Assembly (NCBI RefSeq): GCF_014645895.1 | Contig: NZ_BMMP01000001.1 | Span: forward strand, 221,530 to 285,529 | DNA: 64,000 nt | Reading direction: 5' to 3' | From: Streptomyces daqingensis | GTDB lineage: Bacteria > Actinomycetota > Actinomycetes > Streptomycetales > Streptomycetaceae | Shown: one piece after another, positions 36,149-45,184 of the stretch | How positions within the stretch are numbered: position 1 is the stretch's first letter | Layout of the letters: every line of letters starts with the position of its first letter | The notes under the pieces: generated by a model | What the model was told of the DNA's origin: nothing | What the model saw: only the letters and a program-made list of their open reading frames with translations | Database searches by the model: none | Program-made: the position numbers and the translations under genes

Positions 36149-37390
36149 ATGCACGACAGCACCGTTCTGCTGATCGAACTGGGCGCCGTGATCCTCGGCC
36201 TGGGCCTCGTCGGACGCTTCGCCGGCCGCATCGGCATGTCGCCGATCCCGCTCTACCTCCTGGGCGGCCTCGCCTTCGGGCACGGCGGCCTCTTCCCGCT
36301 CAGCGCGACCGAGGGGTTCATCGAGGTCGGTGCGGAGATCGGGGTGCTGCTGCTCCTGCTGCTGCTCGGACTGGAGTACACCGCCGCGGAACTGGTCACG
36401 AGCCTGCGGACGCAGTACCCGTCGGGCATCGTCGACTTCGCGCTCAACGCCACGCCGGGCGCCCTCGCGGGGCTCCTCCTCGGATGGGGCCCGGCGGGGG
36501 TGCTGGCGCTGGCGGGCGTCACCTGGATCTCCTCCTCGGGCGTCATCGCGAAGGTCCTCACCGACCTGGGGAGACTCGGCAATCGCGAGACGCCGGTCGT
36601 GCTGGGCGTCCTCGTCATGGAGGACCTCTCCATGGCGGTGTACCTGCCGCTGCTGACCGCGCTGCTCGCGGGAGTCGGCCTGGCGGGCGGCAGTGTCACC
36701 CTGCTCATCGCGCTCGGGACGGTCGGGACCGTCCTGTATCTCGCGCTGCGGCACGGGCGGCTCATCAGCCGCGCCGTCAGCTCCAAGACGCCCGAGATGC
36801 TCCTGCTCGTGGTCCTCGGCCTCACGCTGCTGGTGGCCGGTGTGGCGCAGAAGCTCCAAGTCTCCGCCGCCGTCGGTGCGTTCCTCGTGGGCATCGCGCT
36901 GTCGGGGGAGACGGCGGAGAACGCGCGCGCCCTGCTGACTCCGCTGCGAGACCTGTTCGCCGCGGTCTTCTTCGTCTTCTTCGGGCTCTCGACGCGACCG
37001 GGCGAGATCCCGCCCGTGCTCCTCCCGGCGCTGCTGCTCGCCGCCGTCACCGTCGTCACCAAGATCCTCACCGGCTGGTACGCGGCCAGGCGGGCCGGAG
37101 TGAGCAGGCGGGGGCGGCTGCGCGCGGGCGGTGCCCTGGTGGCGCGCGGCGAGTTCTCCGTCGTCATCGCCGGACTCGCCGTCAGCGCCGAGCCGCGGAT
37201 CGGCCCGCTCGCCACGGCGTACGTCCTGCTGATGGTCATCATCGGCCCGTTGGCCGCCCGCTGGACGGAGCCCGCCGTGAGCGGGCTGCGCCGCCGCCTC
37301 GGGCGCGAGCAGGCCCGTACGGGGGACCGGGCAGCACCGCCCGCGCCCAGCCCGGAGACGCCAACAGGGACGGAGTCCCTCAAGAGCTGA
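36149..37390 (+). CDS. CPA2 family cation/proton antiporter (KhtU/KefB-like membrane subunit)
   Basis: The 413-residue protein is polytopic over about residues 5-375. CPA2 blocks are visible: LYLLGGLAFGHGGLF, AEIGVLLLLLLLGLEYTAAEL, ISSSGVIAKVLTDLGRLGNRETPVVLGVLVMEDLSMAVYLPLL (with the transport Asp in ED) and GAFLVGIALSGETAENARALLTPLRDLFAAVFFVFFGL. It lacks a C-terminal RCK domain; that function is supplied by the upstream TrkA-C gene. The C-terminus is a short Pro/Thr tail. A hairpin follows and the next gene is convergent. Confidence 0.92.
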   Translation: MHDSTVLLIELGAVILGLGLVGRFAGRIGMSPIPLYLLGGLAFGHGGLFPLSATEGFIEVGAEIGVLLLLLLLGLEYTAAELVTSLRTQYPSGIVDFALNATPGALAGLLLGWGPAGVLALAGVTWISSSGVIAKVLTDLGRLGNRETPVVLGVLVMEDLSMAVYLPLLTALLAGVGLAGGSVTLLIALGTVGTVLYLALRHGRLISRAVSSKTPEMLLLVVLGLTLLVAGVAQKLQVSAAVGAFLVGIALSGETAENARALLTPLRDLFAAVFFVFFGLSTRPGEIPPVLLPALLLAAVTVVTKILTGWYAARRAGVSRRGRLRAGGALVARGEFSVVIAGLAVSAEPRIGPLATAYVLLMVIIGPLAARWTEPAVSGLRRRLGREQARTGDRAAPPAPSPETPTGTESLKS

Positions 37391-37401
37391 GGCCCGCACG
37401 C

Positions 37402-37431
37402 CTCCGCCAGGGCGGTGACGCCCTCGCGGAG
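37402..37431. terminator. Hairpin between antiporter and convergent secreted-protease-like gene
   Basis: CTCCGCCAGGGCG (37402-37414) pairs with CGCCCTCGCGGAG (37419-37431) apart from one C-C mismatch, over a GTGA tetraloop. Confidence 0.65.
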
Positions 37432-37452
37432 ACGCGGAGCCGGCGGCGCGGG

Positions 37453-38247
37453 TCAGAGCAGGCTCAGCCCGTAGGCGGAGAGCACTTCCGTGAGGGGCTG
37501 GTAGTACGTGGCCCCCGCGGAGGAGCCGACGACGAGCCCGAGCCCGGTGTTCCCCGAGAAGGCGGGTGTGCCGCCCTCGCGCGGTTCGGTCTGGATGTTC
37601 GAGCTGAAGAGGCCGTACACGACACCCTCGGGATAGCTGATCGTGATGTTCAGGGCCGTCACGATCCCGCAGTGCATGCCCGTGACCTGCCCCGATTGGC
37701 ACACGGTCGATCCCACGGCCGGGGAACCGCTGCCCGTGATGTCGACGGGGCCGCCGGCGGTGTCGATCTCACCGGGGGTGGCGACGTCGGGGTTCGTGTA
37801 GCGGATCAGGCCGTAGTCGTTGCCCGGGAAGGAGGAGCCGGCGGTCGTGCCGGCGGGGATCGTCAGGGCGGCGTCGGCGTACCAGGTCGCGGCGCCGCCC
37901 AGGCAGTGGCCGGCGGCGATGCCGTAGTCGTCCGAGCCGTCGGTGGCGTTGAAGCCGATGGTGCAGACAAGGCCGCCGGGGGCGTACACGGGGTCGCCGC
38001 CGCGGATCACCGACTGCCGTGCGTCGGCGGGGCGTTGGGAGCCCGGTCGATCGGAGTCCGCGCGTGCGGAGGCGTCCGGGCCGGCGGCGGAGCCGGTGCG
38101 GGCCGGTGCGGGGGAGGAGGGTTCGGCCGCGCCCGCGGCGGGCGCGGAGACGAGCAGTAAGACGGCCAGTGCGGCGCAGGCGGCGGCCGCGCGCCCGTAC
38201 GACGCGGCGCGCGGGACGGGAGCGGATGCGGATCTTCGGAATTCCAA
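37453..38247 (-). CDS. Secreted streptogrisin-like S1 protein lacking the catalytic serine (pseudoprotease)
   Basis: A TTG start at 38247 with GAAGGA upstream gives 264 residues with a clean signal peptide (FRRSASAPVPR basic region, then AAAACAALAVLLLVSAPAAGA). The S1 domain keeps the His (YGIAAGHCLGG) and Asp (GNDYGLIRYTN), and ends TYYQPLTEVLSAYGLSLL like streptogrisins. At the nucleophile, where relatives read EPGDSGGSLF, this reads EPREGGTPAF. The Ser codon position (37573-37575 on the minus strand) is GGC, Gly, and the preceding Asp is Glu. It should be proteolytically inactive unless rescued, and may act as a binding protein or inhibitor decoy. A longer GTG/ATG start is possible. Confidence 0.85.
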   Translation of the reverse strand: MEFRRSASAPVPRAASYGRAAAACAALAVLLLVSAPAAGAAEPSSPAPARTGSAAGPDASARADSDRPGSQRPADARQSVIRGGDPVYAPGGLVCTIGFNATDGSDDYGIAAGHCLGGAATWYADAALTIPAGTTAGSSFPGNDYGLIRYTNPDVATPGEIDTAGGPVDITGSGSPAVGSTVCQSGQVTGMHCGIVTALNITISYPEGVVYGLFSSNIQTEPREGGTPAFSGNTGLGLVVGSSAGATYYQPLTEVLSAYGLSLL

Positions 38248-38441
38248 GGTCGGTCCTTCGGCAAGTGACGGACGGCCCCGGGGAATTGTCCGCAGCGGGA
38301 CGGCGGGACCGTTTTGACCCGCACATTGTGTGATGACGCGGATACGTCGCACCAGACGTCCGAATTCTGGCTGTTGTCATGTACTGCGGAGAAAAGCACC
38401 ACACCGGGCAGCTTGTTGTTTGCACGCACGTGACAGAAGTC

Positions 38442-38470
38442 TCGACCAGCAATCCTCTGCTCCATAGAAT
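38442..38470 (+). promoter_or_regulatory. Probable promoter in the 497-bp gap before the SARP gene
   Basis: TCGACC (38442-38447) and TAGAAT (38465-38470) are spaced 17 bp, pointing at the SARP gene with a ~270-nt leader. The gap 38248-38744 is less GC-rich than its surroundings. It otherwise holds no convincing gene; short frames at its 3' end are out of frame with the SARP start. Confidence 0.5.
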
Positions 38471-38744
38471 GCGTTCGGGACTTCCCACATGTCGGAATCG
38501 CGGGTGATGCCCGATTTCGCGTGCCCGAACGGCAGGCAGTCCGGACCGATCTGCTTTCCGCGGTGGGAGAGCCCCGGGGAGATTTCCACGGCATCGTGAC
38601 GACAGGCGCGCTGTGCTGCCTGCTGACGGAGGCGGCGCATGAAAGCGGACGGGAAGAACCACTCGGCCAGGAGCGGTGATTCCGGCTTGGAGTCGGCAAC
38701 GGCCATGTACGGCCTGGGCAGAACGGAAAACAGGGGGCAGGCCG

Positions 38745-40739
38745 ATGCGTTTTCAGCTGCTGGGGCCGTTGAGCATCGCAGACGGACACAACGTCGTCGT
38801 CCTCCAGCCCTCCAAGCCCACCAGCCTGCTCGCCGCGCTGCTCGCCCACCCCAACACGGTCGTCGCCACCGGCTATCTGCTCCGGGCCCTCTGGGACGAT
38901 GAACCGCCGGCCACGGCAAGGGCCGCCCTGCAGACCTGCGTTCTGCGGCTGCGCAAGATCTTCTCCAAGTACGGCATCGCCGACAGCGCCATCGAGGCCG
39001 TCCCGGGCGGGTACCGCATGCCCGCCGACGCCGCGACGCTCGACCTGGTCCGCTTCCGCGAACTGGTGCGGGAATCCCGGGAGTCGGAGGACGGCGAGAC
39101 CGAGCTGTACAAGCTCAAGGAGGCGCTGTCCCTGTGGCAGGGGCCGCTGCTGGCGAACGTCTCCTCGCAGATGCTCCACCGCGACGAGGTGCCCCGCCTC
39201 ACCGAGGAGCGGCTGCGCGCCCTGGAGCGTGCCTGCGACATCGAGCTGGCGATGGGACGCTGCCGCCAGGTCCTGGTGGAGCTGTGGGAGGCGGCACGTA
39301 CGCATCCCGGCCACGAGCGCTTCTCCGAACAGCTCATCGAGGCGCTGTACCGGACGGGCCGTCAGGGCGAGGCCTTCGCCGAGTACCGCAGGGTCAAGAC
39401 GCGGCTGAAGGAGGAGCTCGGCGTCGACCCCGGGCCGTCGCTGCAGCGCCTGGAGCTGTCGATCCTCCGCGGCGAGGACCTGGGCCGTACGGTCACGGAC
39501 CGCAGGCCGGCGCTGCCCGCCGGCGGCACCGCCACGGGCGGGGAGACGTCTTCCGGGGAGGCCTTCTCCGGGGAGGGTGCGACCGGCGCCCCCGGCAGCC
39601 GTGCGGCCGTGCTCGCGGACACGGGCCCGGCGGCGACCGCGAGCCGCCGCGTACCGGCCGCCCGTACCGCCACGTCCCCCACGACGGCGGCCCCCGCTCC
39701 GCCCGCACCCGTACGCGCCGTACGGCCCGCTCCCGTCTCGTGCTTCACCGGCCGCGCCGCCGACAGCGAGGCCATCGGGCAGTGGCTGACCGCGAAGGGG
39801 GACGCCGCCCCGGCTCTCGTGGTCGTCTCGGGCGCTCCCGGAGTGGGCAAGAGCGCCCTCGCGGCGCACACGGCGCACCGGATCAGGAGTGCGTTCCCCG
39901 GCGGCTGCCTCGTCCTGCCCCTCGTGGGTCCCGACGGAACGGGCGTCACCACGGAGGAGGCGCTGACGGCGCTTCAGACGCAGCGGCAGGAGACGGAGGC
40001 CGGGCAGGGCCCCTCCGGGGAGGGCCGGGGACGTTCGCTGCTGGTGCTCGACGACGCGCTCAGCGCCGACCAGGTGCGTCCGCTGCTGCCCGCCTCGGAG
40101 GGCAGCGCCGTCCTCGTGACCAGCAGGCGCGGGCTGGCGGGGCTGGTCGCCACCCACGGCGGGCTCGTGCACCGGCTGGGCACGCTCCGCCCCGAGGAGT
40201 CGCGGCAGTTGCTGATCAGCACCCTCGGTGAGGAGCGCGTCGCGGCGGAGCCCGAGGCAGCGGACCGGCTGGCCTCGCTGTGCGGCCACTTCCCCCTCGC
40301 CCTGCGTATCGCCGCAGCCCGCCTGCTGACACGGCCGGGTCTGCGCATCGCGGACTGCGCCGAGTGGATCGCCGCGGACGTGCCGGGCCGGCTGGCTCTC
40401 ACCGACGACCCCCGCATGTCCGTGCCGAACGTCCTCGACGGTGCCCTCCGCCGTCTGGAGCCGCGGCTCGCCGAGGCGTTCCTGCGCGTCGCCGCCGGGC
40501 GGAACGAGGCGGGCCGCGAGCACGGGCACGGCGGTACCGAAGGCCTCTCCGGTCTCCGGCCGGTCGCCGCGCGACCGCCCGAGGCCACCGAGGAGATGCT
40601 CGAACAGCTCGCGGACGCGGGCCTGTTGGAGGACGGTCCGCCCGGCCCGTACCGCATGCACGAGCTGCTGCGCCGCTACGCGCGTCGATCAGCCGGCGAA
40701 CCCGACGACGGGGATCTGCCGGAAGGTCATCCGGGCTGA
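38745..40739 (+). CDS. SARP-family pathway regulator with NB-ARC ATPase domain (AfsR-like)
   Basis: SARPs activate antibiotic clusters by binding direct heptamer repeats that overlap the -35 region. The 664-residue product has an OmpR-type winged helix (MRFQLLGPLSIADGHNVVVLQPSKPTSLLAALLAH...YLLRALWDDEPPATARAALQTCVLRLRKIF, residues 1-85) and a bacterial transcriptional activator domain to about residue 245. An Ala/Thr/Pro-rich linker leads to an NB-ARC P-loop, VVSGAPGVGKSALAAHTAHRI (about residues 360-380), with LLVLDDALSADQVRPLL and VLVTSRRGLAGL. It stops after the winged-helix region and has no TPR domain. It stands 75 bp before the RiPP biosynthetic run and is its likely activator. Confidence 0.92.
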   Translation: MRFQLLGPLSIADGHNVVVLQPSKPTSLLAALLAHPNTVVATGYLLRALWDDEPPATARAALQTCVLRLRKIFSKYGIADSAIEAVPGGYRMPADAATLDLVRFRELVRESRESEDGETELYKLKEALSLWQGPLLANVSSQMLHRDEVPRLTEERLRALERACDIELAMGRCRQVLVELWEAARTHPGHERFSEQLIEALYRTGRQGEAFAEYRRVKTRLKEELGVDPGPSLQRLELSILRGEDLGRTVTDRRPALPAGGTATGGETSSGEAFSGEGATGAPGSRAAVLADTGPAATASRRVPAARTATSPTTAAPAPPAPVRAVRPAPVSCFTGRAADSEAIGQWLTAKGDAAPALVVVSGAPGVGKSALAAHTAHRIRSAFPGGCLVLPLVGPDGTGVTTEEALTALQTQRQETEAGQGPSGEGRGRSLLVLDDALSADQVRPLLPASEGSAVLVTSRRGLAGLVATHGGLVHRLGTLRPEESRQLLISTLGEERVAAEPEAADRLASLCGHFPLALRIAAARLLTRPGLRIADCAEWIAADVPGRLALTDDPRMSVPNVLDGALRRLEPRLAEAFLRVAAGRNEAGREHGHGGTEGLSGLRPVAARPPEATEEMLEQLADAGLLEDGPPGPYRMHELLRRYARRSAGEPDDGDLPEGHPG

Positions 40740-40814
40740 CGCCCTTCCGCCACCGCACCGCACCGACCGCGCAGCCGCCTCGACCGCGCCCGACCACGCA
40801 GGGGTGTCACACAC

Positions 40815-43151
40815 ATGGCAACAGCCGCCTACGAAGCCGTAGCCGCGACCCGTCCGCGCATCCGCCGCGACGTGCTCTACACAGAGACGCCGGAAGGGGT
40901 CCTCTTCCACAACGCCGACGGCGGGTTCCAGCTCACCGCCAAGTCCGCCTACAGGTTCGCCACTCTGATCGTCCCCCACCTCGACGGGTCGCACTCGGTG
41001 AGCGAGATCAGCGAGGGCTTCGGGGACAGACAGCGCGCCATGCTCGGCGAACTCGTCAGAACGCTCTACGCCCGCGGCTTCGCCCGCGACGTGCCCGAGC
41101 CGGACGGCGCCCCCGGGGACGAAGGATTCCCCTCGCCCGAGGCTGCCCGCCGCTTCGCGCCGCAGATCGCGTACGTCGACCACTACGCCGACGACGCCGA
41201 GCGGCGCTTCGAGCGCTACCGCAGCGCCCGCGTGGCCGTCCTGGGAGAGGACGAGGTCGCCCGCTGGTGCGTGCTGAGCCTGATACGCAACGGCAGTTCG
41301 GCCGTCGGCGTACTGCCGGGCCTGGACCGTGCCGGGATCGACGAGGAGGCCGCCGAGGCGGCCGCCGACGGCTGCCCGGTCCGGCTGACCACGCTGCCCG
41401 GCGGCGATGCGGAAGGCCCGGCGGCCGGGGACGGCTGGGCCGGCCTGGACTCCTACGACGTCGTCCTCGTCACCGGCGGACCGCTCGCCGCGCAGCGGCT
41501 CTTCCCCCTGCTCAAGGCGGGCATCCCCAAGGGGTCCGCCGTCATCGCCGCCTGGTCCTACGGGGAGCAGGCCGTCGTGGGGCCGCTGATGGCGCAGGGG
41601 CGCAGCGGCTGCTTCTCGTGCGCCGTGCTCCGGCTCGGGGCGGGGGACGGCGCCGCCGCCGCGGCCGACGTGTGGAGCGCCCTGGCGATGCCGGGCGCCG
41701 TCCCGGCGGGCGGGAGCCCGGGCGGGCCGCTCGCGGCGATGACCGGCAACATGCTCGGCTACGAGGTCTTCCGGTTCACCACGGGGGCGCTGCGGGCGGA
41801 GACCGACGGCCAGTTGATCGTCCAGGACACCGCTTCGCTCGACGTCACCTCGGAGCCCCTGCTGCCGCACCCCCGCTGCACCATGTGCTCCCCGGCCGCC
41901 GCCTCGCCTTCTGCCTCAGTCTCGGCCTCCGCCTCCGCCTCCGTCGCCGCCGCGGCGCACCCGGCGGGCGGGGCCGTCACCTTCGACCTGGACGAGGCCG
42001 GCTCCGGGGGCGTGCCCATGCCGACCGTGGAGACCGCGCGGGACGCCGACGGCCTCGTCGAGGAGCTGAACCGGCGGTCCGTCCTGGTACGCGAGCACGC
42101 CGGGGTCTTCAAGCGGTTCGGCGACGAGGCGCTCACGCAGCTCCCGCTCAAGGTCGGGATCGTCGAACTCGGCGTGGGGCACGGCCGGTCGAGGACGGTC
42201 GCGGCGTTCGACACCCACCACGTCGCCGGCGCGCGCATGCGGGCACTGAACGCGGCCGCCGCCGTCTACGCGGAGCACGTCGTACCCTCCGGGCCTCTCG
42301 TCCCGGGCAGCCGGCTGGAGGCCGCGAGGGAGTCCATGAGCGTCGTGGCTCCCGGGCAGCTGACCATCGCCGCCGGCACGGGGGCGAAAGCGCCCGACGT
42401 CGCGGCGTGGACGGTGGCGACGTCGCTCGTCGGCAAGGAGCAGGTCCTCGTCCCCGAGGCCGCGGTCCGCACGTTCACACCGGCCAACTCAGCCCGGCTC
42501 TTCGAGGCCACGAGCGCGGGTACCGGTGCCGGCGCGTCACCGGCCGAGGCAGCGGCCCGCGGCCTGCTCTCCGCGCTGGGCCACGACGCCCTGATGCGGA
42601 CGGTGCGGGGCGCGCCCGCGCGGCGCGTCGAGCCGGCAACGGCCGCCGCGGACGGCACCCCCGCCGCCGACGGAACGGCCGCCGCGGACGCCGAACTCAC
42701 CTTCCTCGCCCGGTCGCTGGACCAGCTGGGCCTCGACTGGGAGCTGCTGGACCTCCGCGAGGAGAGCCGCAGCGGGGTGCACGTGCTCCTCGCCCGCGCC
42801 GGACAGGAATGGGCGGTGGGCAGCGAGACCGGCCGGACGGCCGCAGCCTCGGCGGCCCTCCGGGACCTGCTCGGACGGATACAGCTGAGCCGCGAGGAAC
42901 ACGCCGCGCCGGCCGACGCGGGCGACCCGCTGCTGCGGGACCTCGCCCCGGGCACGCTGCCGGTCGAGGAGGCCGCCGGGACGTTCGTGCCCGGAGCCGA
43001 CGGGCCCGCCGTGTGGAGCGACGTGTTGGAGCGGCTGCGCGCGGCCGGCAGGGACGCCCTCGTGGTGCCGACCGGCTCGGCCGACCTGCAGAGCGCCGGC
43101 ATCAGCACCGTCCGCGTGCTGCTCACCCGGGGCGCGGACCATGCCGGCTAG
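40815..43151 (+). CDS. RiPP E1-like partner protein with N-terminal RRE and degenerate YcaO-like C-terminus
   Basis: In azoline-forming systems this protein binds the leader peptide and presents it to YcaO. The N-terminal ~95 residues (RPRIRRDVLYTETPEGVLFHNADGGFQLTAKSAYRFATLIVPHLDG...) look like a RiPP recognition element. An E1-like domain follows (YRSARVAVLGEDEVARWCVLSLIRNG...YDVVLVTGGPL), with a Zn tetrad C266/C269 (GCFSC) and C355/C358 (CTMC). The C-terminal half, not usual for a plain E1, has a YcaO-like frame: TSAGTGAGASPAEAAARGLLSALGHDAL aligns with the YcaO helix SNGCASGGSLEEAVYFGLMEVLERDAF. Two Glu/Arg positions are lost (SALGHD for EVLERD), so it should not bind ATP normally. Its end overlaps the next gene by 11 bp. 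Confidence 0.88.
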   Translation: MATAAYEAVAATRPRIRRDVLYTETPEGVLFHNADGGFQLTAKSAYRFATLIVPHLDGSHSVSEISEGFGDRQRAMLGELVRTLYARGFARDVPEPDGAPGDEGFPSPEAARRFAPQIAYVDHYADDAERRFERYRSARVAVLGEDEVARWCVLSLIRNGSSAVGVLPGLDRAGIDEEAAEAAADGCPVRLTTLPGGDAEGPAAGDGWAGLDSYDVVLVTGGPLAAQRLFPLLKAGIPKGSAVIAAWSYGEQAVVGPLMAQGRSGCFSCAVLRLGAGDGAAAAADVWSALAMPGAVPAGGSPGGPLAAMTGNMLGYEVFRFTTGALRAETDGQLIVQDTASLDVTSEPLLPHPRCTMCSPAAASPSASVSASASASVAAAAHPAGGAVTFDLDEAGSGGVPMPTVETARDADGLVEELNRRSVLVREHAGVFKRFGDEALTQLPLKVGIVELGVGHGRSRTVAAFDTHHVAGARMRALNAAAAVYAEHVVPSGPLVPGSRLEAARESMSVVAPGQLTIAAGTGAKAPDVAAWTVATSLVGKEQVLVPEAAVRTFTPANSARLFEATSAGTGAGASPAEAAARGLLSALGHDALMRTVRGAPARRVEPATAAADGTPAADGTAAADAELTFLARSLDQLGLDWELLDLREESRSGVHVLLARAGQEWAVGSETGRTAAASAALRDLLGRIQLSREEHAAPADAGDPLLRDLAPGTLPVEEAAGTFVPGADGPAVWSDVLERLRAAGRDALVVPTGSADLQSAGISTVRVLLTRGADHAG

Positions 43152-45126
43152 CGCGGCCGAGACCGCCCGGACCGGAGCGCAGCAGGCCGGGTCGCCGGGA
43201 GAGCCCGTCGCCCTGCTGGAGCGGAGCCTGTCCCGGCTGGACGGGGCCGGGGTGTCCCTCGCCGTCCTCGGACGCCGGGACGAGTTCGCCGCCGGGGAGG
43301 AGGGCCCGCGGCCCCGGGACCCCGCCGCGGTGCCCGTCCACGTCTACGGGCAACACGTCCTCGTCGGCCCTGTCCCCGCCGAGGGGGAGGGCGGCCGTGC
43401 CGCGCCGGGGTGCCGCCGCTGCCTCGCCCGCCGGTGGCAGTCCGTCCGGTCGGTGTCCCTGCGCGATGCGCTGGAGACCGGCGGGGCGACCCACGCGGCG
43501 GGGGAGTGGCCGTACGCCCTCCCGTTCGCGGCGGACGCCGTCGCCGCGCTCGTCGCGGCCGTACGGGACCGTGCGGCGCGCCGCGGGAGCGGCGACGCGG
43601 GTGACGACCCGTTCCCCGAGGTGCACCTGCTGGACCTGCGGGCTCTGACCGTCCGCCACTACCCCCTCGTCCCGGACCCGCAGTGCCCGGAGTGCGGGGT
43701 GCCGGCCGACGACAGCGAGGACGCGGCACGCATGCCGCTCAAGCCCGCGCCCGAGCACAAGGCCGGTTCGTTCAGGGTGCGTTCGCTGGATGACTACGCC
43801 ATCGACGTGGCGGCCTTCGCCAACCCGGTGTGCGGGGCGCTGGGGCCGTCCGTCGTGCACGACGTCTCCTCGACGTCGACGTCCGCGACCATCGGCTGCT
43901 TCTCGATGCGCTCCGGCGACTACCTCCGCGAGACGTTCTGGGGCGGCCACGCCGACTCGTTCCAGGCGAGCGCCCGCATCGGGGTGCTGGAGGGACTGGA
44001 GCGCTACGCGGGCATGCGGGCCCGCGCCAAGACCACCCGTGTCAGGGGCGCACTGCGGGAGTTCGGCGACCTCGCCGTGGACCCCCGCGTCGTCGGCCTG
44101 TACTCCGAGGAGTTCTACAGCGCCAACCCCCGGGTGGTGCCCTTCACCCCGGACCGCGAGATCCCCTGGGTGTGGGGCTACTCCCTGCGAGACGGCGTCC
44201 CGCGCCTCGTGCCGGAGGTGCTGACGTACTACCACGCGCCGGGCCTGGAGAACCGGTTCGTGCAGGAGAGCTCCAACGGCTGCGCGTCGGGCGGGTCGTT
44301 GGAGGAGGCCGTCTACTTCGGCCTGATGGAGGTCCTGGAGCGCGACGCGTTCCTGCTCGCCTGGTACGGGATGCAGCCGCTGCCGGAGATCGACCCCTCG
44401 ACCAGCGAGCGCCGCTCGACCCGGCACATGGTCGACCGGCTCGCGATGTACGGATACCGCGCCCGCTTCTTCGACACCCGCGTCACCTTCCCGGTGCCCG
44501 TGATCACCGGTGTCGCCGAGCGGTTCGACGGCGGTCCGGGCCGCATGTGCTTCGGGGCGGGGGCCGGACTCGACCCCGAGGCGGCGCTCGACGGCGCGCT
44601 GTGCGAGATCGCGACCGACGCCGTCAACCTGCCGGGCCGCACGGAGAAGGACGAGCAGCGGCTGCGCGCCATGGCGGAGGACTTCGGCCGCGTCACCGCC
44701 CTCCACGACCACCCCCTGCTGTACGGCATCCCGGAGATGGGCCGGTACGCCGACTTCCTGCTGCGCTCCCGCCCCGCGGGTTCGGCCGGGTGCCGGGTCG
44801 CGGACCTGCGCTGGGACGAAGCCGGCCGAGGGCGGAACGACGGCGGGCCGGCGGACATCCGCGAGGAACTGCGGCGCTGCGTGGGGTCGGTGACCGACGC
44901 GGGCTTCGACGTGGTCGCCGTCGACCAGACGCTGCCGGAGCAGCGCACGCTCGGCCTGCATACCGTCAGCGTCCTCGTCCCCGGCCTGCTGCCCATCGAC
45001 TTCGGCTGGTCGAGGCAGCGGGCGCGCACCATGCCGAGGATGCGCACCGCGCTGCGGGAAGCCGGGCTCCGCGAGGACGACGTGGGCCCGGCGGACCTCA
45101 ATCCGGCGCCGCATCCCTTCCCCTGA
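43141..45126 (+). CDS. YcaO-domain azoline-forming cyclodehydratase 1
   Basis: YcaO enzymes use ATP to cyclise Cys/Ser/Thr onto the preceding carbonyl. The 661-residue product has an N-terminal module with a Zn tetrad C91/C94 (CRRC) and C182/C185 (CPEC), resembling the E1-like protein. An intact YcaO domain follows with IGVLEGLERYAG, the ATP/Mg helix SNGCASGGSLEEA...MEVLERDAFLLAW (about residues 378-408) and CFGAGAGLDPEAALDGALCEI. LVPGLLPIDFGW precedes the C-terminal PHPFP, which fits the PxPxP ending of azoline-forming YcaOs. ATG 43141 lies inside the end of the previous gene. A 58-bp gap separates it from the SagB gene. Confidence 0.93.
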   Translation: MPASAAETARTGAQQAGSPGEPVALLERSLSRLDGAGVSLAVLGRRDEFAAGEEGPRPRDPAAVPVHVYGQHVLVGPVPAEGEGGRAAPGCRRCLARRWQSVRSVSLRDALETGGATHAAGEWPYALPFAADAVAALVAAVRDRAARRGSGDAGDDPFPEVHLLDLRALTVRHYPLVPDPQCPECGVPADDSEDAARMPLKPAPEHKAGSFRVRSLDDYAIDVAAFANPVCGALGPSVVHDVSSTSTSATIGCFSMRSGDYLRETFWGGHADSFQASARIGVLEGLERYAGMRARAKTTRVRGALREFGDLAVDPRVVGLYSEEFYSANPRVVPFTPDREIPWVWGYSLRDGVPRLVPEVLTYYHAPGLENRFVQESSNGCASGGSLEEAVYFGLMEVLERDAFLLAWYGMQPLPEIDPSTSERRSTRHMVDRLAMYGYRARFFDTRVTFPVPVITGVAERFDGGPGRMCFGAGAGLDPEAALDGALCEIATDAVNLPGRTEKDEQRLRAMAEDFGRVTALHDHPLLYGIPEMGRYADFLLRSRPAGSAGCRVADLRWDEAGRGRNDGGPADIREELRRCVGSVTDAGFDVVAVDQTLPEQRTLGLHTVSVLVPGLLPIDFGWSRQRARTMPRMRTALREAGLREDDVGPADLNPAPHPFP

Positions 45127-45184
45127 CAGCCCGTCCGCCGCCTCGCCGATCAGACCGACCGCCCAGCAGAGAGGAGTGTCTCCC

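Noticed and set aside
36077..37702. Long minus-strand frame opposite the antiporter gene
   Set aside because: It is a high-GC shadow frame: arginine/glycine-rich, no family motif, and the + strand protein is clearly a membrane antiporter.
38639..38902. Small + strand frame overlapping the start of the SARP gene
   Set aside because: It reads out of frame into the SARP winged helix and becomes an Arg/Pro-rich shadow; no family features.
41900..41960. Repetitive GCCTCCGCC-like run in the E1-like gene as a mobile or regulatory repeat
   Set aside because: It encodes a short Ala/Ser linker between two domains and is ordinary low-complexity coding sequence.
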